Positions 60,936 through 64,000 of a stretch of 64,000 bases of DNA are shown piece by piece; within the stretch, counting starts at the first letter, position 1; every line of letters begins with the position of its first letter. Origin of the DNA: Fibrobacter sp. UBA4297 (lineage in GTDB: Bacteria > Fibrobacterota > Fibrobacteria > Fibrobacterales > Fibrobacteraceae); assembly GCF_002394865.1 (NCBI RefSeq), contig NZ_DGUZ01000019.1:41988-105987 (forward strand). The letters are read 5' to 3'. The notes under the pieces are model-generated. The model was not told the origin of the DNA, did no database searches, and saw only the letters and a list, made by a program, of their open reading frames with translations. Made by a program: the position numbers and the translations under genes.

Positions 60936-62216
60936 CTACTTCAGTCGCGATTTCAGCGCTTCGATTTCGCTCTTTTCCATACCAAGCGCAAACAAATACT
61001 TTTCTGTTGCGGACGCTAAATCTGCATTTTCGAAATCAGAGATATCAACAACAGCCGTTTTGAACGAATTCTGCATAAGTCTTACAATAATCGCCTGAAG
61101 CAGCTCAACCTGCTTTGTTGTTAAATCAACATGTTTACCATCGACCACGTTGTAAAAATTCTTGTGAGTCGTGGCGTAATCGGCCTTGATTTCATCAGCG
61201 GTCGCCCCCATCAGCGCTTCGAGCACCGCTATCGTAAATCCGGTTCGATCCATACCATACGTGCAATGCACTAGATACGGGCCTTCATGCTCTATCATAT
61301 AGCGCAAGCCTTTGACAAGCCCTTCCTTGAACGGCGAATTCGCAAAAGCAGGTTCCACATTAAGATAGACCACATTTTGCTTTGCATAATAAGATTCAAC
61401 ATAGCCATTGTATTCTTCGGCATATTGCAATTCATCTGCAAGGTTCACAAAAGTCTTAACGCCAGCCACCGCCGCCAATGAATCCGCAATTGCATTGCGA
61501 TAAATCGCAGGATCAATCGGGCTTGAAGAACGATAAAGCACTCCCTCGCCCATCCCGGTTGTACGCACCATTCTAAAATTCGCAAACTCCTCAATAGACA
61601 AATCAGGATAAGCCTCCGGATAATTCGCAATTGAAAGCGACTTCAAATTTTCAAGATGGTCCACATAGCCACCCTTTTCCTTCATCTGCACAACAACATC
61701 TATCGGGAATTTCAAATCGCGCCCGAGACCAACGACCTCAGCCATTTTGCCGTAACGAGCCTCAAGCTTGATATAGTTCAACCCCTCAGAGACATACAAA
61801 AAGAATTCACCAGGGAAAACATATCCGTATCCAGCTACTACAGGAACATCCACCGTATCGTATCCCGCAATCATCACCGTCACGACATCGCCATAATCAA
61901 ACTTTGTCAGGAACGAATCCGCAACAACGTTAAGATTCACACCCCCGAATGCAAAAATTTCAAGCGTATCCTCCATAACAGTCGTTGAAATCGAAACTAA
62001 TCCATCCGCAGAAGAACTCGATATCACAACAGACGAGGACGACGCATAATCCGAAGAACTCGATTCTTCAACGGCAGCGCAACTTTCGCCACCTACAGGA
62101 TTCACCGAAGTAGTGTCAAAGTAGTCGTCGCCACATGCGGCAAAAAGCAACGCAAAGGCTAGCGCGCAAAACGCCGCCATCTTTTTACCTAAAGCTTTAA
62201 CCCAAAATCCAACCAT
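60936..62216 (-). CDS. Lipoprotein with tyrosine-phosphatase domain
   Basis: 426 residues. Signal with lipobox LFAAC near residue 28, a Ser-rich linker (SSSSDYASSSSVVISSSS) at about 53-75, and a strand-rich region at 75-180. A Tyr_phosphatase3-type domain follows from about 190: FRMVRTTGMGEGVLYRSSSP, VKTFVNLADELQY, and the P-loop YLVHCTYGMDRTGFTIAVLE (H-C-x5-R-T/S). The catalytic Cys and Arg are both present. A lipid-anchored phosphatase facing the periplasm or surface could remove phosphate from phosphoinositides or other organics. It precedes the AgmX-like gene. Confidence 0.8.
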   Translation of the reverse strand: MVGFWVKALGKKMAAFCALAFALLFAACGDDYFDTTSVNPVGGESCAAVEESSSSDYASSSSVVISSSSADGLVSISTTVMEDTLEIFAFGGVNLNVVADSFLTKFDYGDVVTVMIAGYDTVDVPVVAGYGYVFPGEFFLYVSEGLNYIKLEARYGKMAEVVGLGRDLKFPIDVVVQMKEKGGYVDHLENLKSLSIANYPEAYPDLSIEEFANFRMVRTTGMGEGVLYRSSSPIDPAIYRNAIADSLAAVAGVKTFVNLADELQYAEEYNGYVESYYAKQNVVYLNVEPAFANSPFKEGLVKGLRYMIEHEGPYLVHCTYGMDRTGFTIAVLEALMGATADEIKADYATTHKNFYNVVDGKHVDLTTKQVELLQAIIVRLMQNSFKTAVVDISDFENADLASATEKYLFALGMEKSEIEALKSRLK

Positions 62217-62232
62217 AATTTAAATCTGTTTC

Positions 62233-62844
62233 TTAAACTTCTGATTTGTAGAACTTTTTAACATTCAAACAAATTAAAACAGAAATAGTCGCCCCGATAA
62301 GGCACATGAACATATCCGTCTGCGTATCCCAAATGTAGCCCTGCGTTCCTAAAAACGCTTCCGTATCCGTCGGGTTGCTGAGCGATGCCAGCCACTCAAT
62401 AATTTCATAAAGCGCAGAAATAGCCTCTGCCACACACACCGACAAAAATCCCGTCCAGCCAGCCGTCTTGATAGGAGTCGTGCGGCGCAAAAGATCAATC
62501 ATCACAAGTGCAGGAGTAACGCCCTGCATCAAGTGCCCAATTTTATCGTAGTTGTTGCGTGTAAAACCGAACCAATCCTGCATCCAGAATCCAAGCGGAA
62601 CCTTCGCATACGAATAATGCGCCCCCAGCAAAAGCACCGCCATGTGGAACGCAATCACCACATAAAGGAACGTGGGCAACTGAAATTTTCGGTATGTAAA
62701 CACAAGAACCAACAGCCCGACAATCGCAGGAGCCGCTTCAAGAATCCACGTGAGGTAAGTATCTTCGACTCCGATAACAGACCAAAGCATCGTCAGGAGA
62801 ACAAATGCAAGCAAGAACAAATGAGATTTAGCAATATTATTCAT
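62233..62844 (-). CDS. DUF2238 (YjdF-like) membrane protein
   Basis: 203 residues from ATG 62844, where the first membrane helix starts; a longer frame reaches 62982 into the neighbouring gene and is unlikely. Five or six helices. The sequence carries LGFWMQDWFGFTRNNYDKIG followed by HLMQGVTPALVM and ISALYEIIEW, the conserved polar stretch of DUF2238/YjdF (N-x-Y-D-x-x-G-H, and E-x-x-E-W). Function unknown. It lies 17 bp upstream of the tyrosine-phosphatase lipoprotein. Confidence 0.85.
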   Translation of the reverse strand: MNNIAKSHLFLLAFVLLTMLWSVIGVEDTYLTWILEAAPAIVGLLVLVFTYRKFQLPTFLYVVIAFHMAVLLLGAHYSYAKVPLGFWMQDWFGFTRNNYDKIGHLMQGVTPALVMIDLLRRTTPIKTAGWTGFLSVCVAEAISALYEIIEWLASLSNPTDTEAFLGTQGYIWDTQTDMFMCLIGATISVLICLNVKKFYKSEV

Positions 62845-62893
62845 AGCGAGAAAATACAAAAAAATCACTCCACGCCGTAATGCGTTTAAAAAA

Positions 62894-64000
62894 CTATTTA
62901 TGCAGCAGTAGCTTATTATTTTCTTGGAGGCCGTCGTTGTCGAAGCGGACGGTGGGATTCTTGCCGGTCTTGTAAGCTTCATCGCTTTCGTAGAGGGAAA
63001 GGGCTACTGAAACACCGGGCTGCGTTGCGAGTTTTGCCTCGCCCGCCGGAACCACACCGCTGAACGAAAATTCCTGCAAAGCGCCGTCCTTGAAAGTTCC
63101 CTTGGGAATGCGGACGGTCTCACCAATCTGCGCAAGCGCCTTGCCCGTACTGTCCACGAATTCTGCCACCAAATACACATCGAAGAAGCAGGGCGCCACG
63201 CCGGTGTTCTTGACGGTGATATTCAAAGTGTTCGTCGCAACATTGCCCGTAGCGGTTCCGGCGGATTTTCCTGCGGTTGACGCTGCATTATCACCCCCCG
63301 CGGTAATCAGCAACTCCGCGCGCGTCACGGTAAAGTTGTACCCGATGACCTTGCTCATGGAATCGGCCAGCGCCTTGTTATCCTTGTAGAAATAGTAACC
63401 GCAGTCGTTATCCTGGTCCAGTACGTAGTAGGTCAAGTGCGCCGTGGTAATCGCATCCACCCAGCGTTCCGCAGTCCACTTCTGGGTGCCTCCGGGAATC
63501 AGGTCGTCATTGGCCAGCATCGTCTTGTAACCGGCGATGTTCTCGGCGATGGTCGGGAGGTTCGCATTGTACGCCCGCAGCAAGGTATCGGGCCTGCCGG
63601 GAATGCCAATGAACCCGTCGTCGCGCTTGGTAATGCCGAGGTCGAGTGCATGCGTATAGACATCGCCAAAACTGTTGGAGGGCAGCACCAGCTGGGTCTT
63701 CTTGAACACGGACGCATAATAGTCCAGCATGTCCTTCAGCACCGAGTCGGCGGGCATCACGCTCCCCAACATGTGCGAGGTGTGCCATTCGCCCCATTCG
63801 CCAAAGGTGCGGACATCGATGTATTCAATGCGCGGATCGCCATCGTATTTTTCGGCCAGGGCCTTCGCGAATTCCTTCGCCGCCCAGATGTAGATGGAAT
63901 CGTCCCAGACGGGAGCGTACGCATGGTATTCCGTCCCGCGCAAGTCAATCTGGATTTTCTTCGCGCCCATCTCGTAGACAAAGGGCGGAGTCCAGTCGTA
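62894..64000 (-). CDS. DUF4832-type carbohydrate-active-like protein, 5' end beyond window
   Basis: The frame enters from base 64000 (YDWTPPFVYEMGAKKI) and runs to TAG 62894-62896, at least 368 residues. The first part looks like the C-terminal half of a barrel (YIWAAKEFAKALAEKYDGDP, IEYIDVRTFGEWGEWH). A long middle with LDQDNDCGYYFYKDNK follows, then a beta-sandwich (ITVKNTGVAPCFFDVYLVAE) typical of DUF4832 proteins. These are often secreted polysaccharide-related proteins. GEWGEWH with acidic residues may be an active-site strand. The N-terminus, including any signal peptide, is not visible. Confidence 0.7.
   Translation of the reverse strand, partial: YDWTPPFVYEMGAKKIQIDLRGTEYHAYAPVWDDSIYIWAAKEFAKALAEKYDGDPRIEYIDVRTFGEWGEWHTSHMLGSVMPADSVLKDMLDYYASVFKKTQLVLPSNSFGDVYTHALDLGITKRDDGFIGIPGRPDTLLRAYNANLPTIAENIAGYKTMLANDDLIPGGTQKWTAERWVDAITTAHLTYYVLDQDNDCGYYFYKDNKALADSMSKVIGYNFTVTRAELLITAGGDNAASTAGKSAGTATGNVATNTLNITVKNTGVAPCFFDVYLVAEFVDSTGKALAQIGETVRIPKGTFKDGALQEFSFSGVVPAGEAKLATQPGVSVALSLYESDEAYKTGKNPTVRFDNDGLQENNKLLLHK

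Overview
The window is 64 kb of bacterial chromosome, about half GC, with almost entirely housekeeping and envelope genes. The gene content, the Gram-negative envelope (TonB-dependent receptor-like protein, many lipoproteins), the Ser-rich linkers in lipoproteins and the style of the intergenic repeats suggest Fibrobacter (Fibrobacterota), probably F. succinogenes or a close relative. This is inference from recognition; no marker gene here proves it. No rRNA, CRISPR array, integrase, transposase or prophage is visible.

Layout. 1-6.4 kb: 5' part of transketolase (minus), a membrane glycosyltransferase with a C-terminal NPCBM domain, a GtrB/ArnC-type glycosyltransferase and guanylate kinase. 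6.4-13.1 kb: a patchy accessory stretch of small membrane proteins, lipoproteins and unknowns (HIRAN-like protein, U32-like protein, DUF6544), including one frameshifted lipoprotein and one membrane protein cut by an in-frame TGA. 13.1-24.3 kb: priA, a large DUF349 protein, tsaC/sua5, a VanX-type dipeptidase, a TonB-receptor-like protein, a nitrilase-family amidase and a small two-gene unit. 24.5-35.6 kb: maltokinase, an acyltransferase split at a C8 tract, cysE, nth, DUF3300 and TPR proteins, glnS, an EamA transporter and an NhaC-type antiporter. 35.8-50.1 kb: a TPP riboswitch and thiC start a long co-directional run: a RepB-primase/RepA-helicase-like ATPase, a TrmA/RlmD-like protein lacking its catalytic Cys, a LysM protein, a 38-residue membrane peptide, a histidine kinase, a response regulator, a TPR/beta-propeller protein, a peptide-binding lipoprotein and pssA. 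50.1-64 kb: cell-wall peptidases with ruvC, a DnaG/DnaB-like protein with degenerate active sites coupled to a GT4 glycosyltransferase and an LtaS-like phosphotransferase, tRNA-Pro(GGG), lipoproteins (one with a tyrosine-phosphatase domain), gph, a DUF2238 membrane protein and a partial DUF4832 protein.

Themes. Envelope construction recurs: polyprenyl-type glycosyltransferases, an LtaS-like enzyme, an acyltransferase, PssA, VanX/VanY/MpaA-type peptidases and a LysM protein beside a two-component system. Three nucleic-acid-enzyme relatives (37.5, 39.3 and 52.5 kb) keep the fold signature, but the last two have lost key catalytic residues.

The most unusual non-coding signal is a 41-nt intergenic module found three times (26906, 28581, 33790). 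Conserved 10-nt and 9-nt ends flank a 22-nt hairpin whose sequence differs each time but stays palindromic. One copy lies inside a larger repeat whose ends recur, inverted, at 52.3 kb. A TATATT/TATAAT box ending exactly 6 nt before the ATG of three genes suggests leaderless transcripts.
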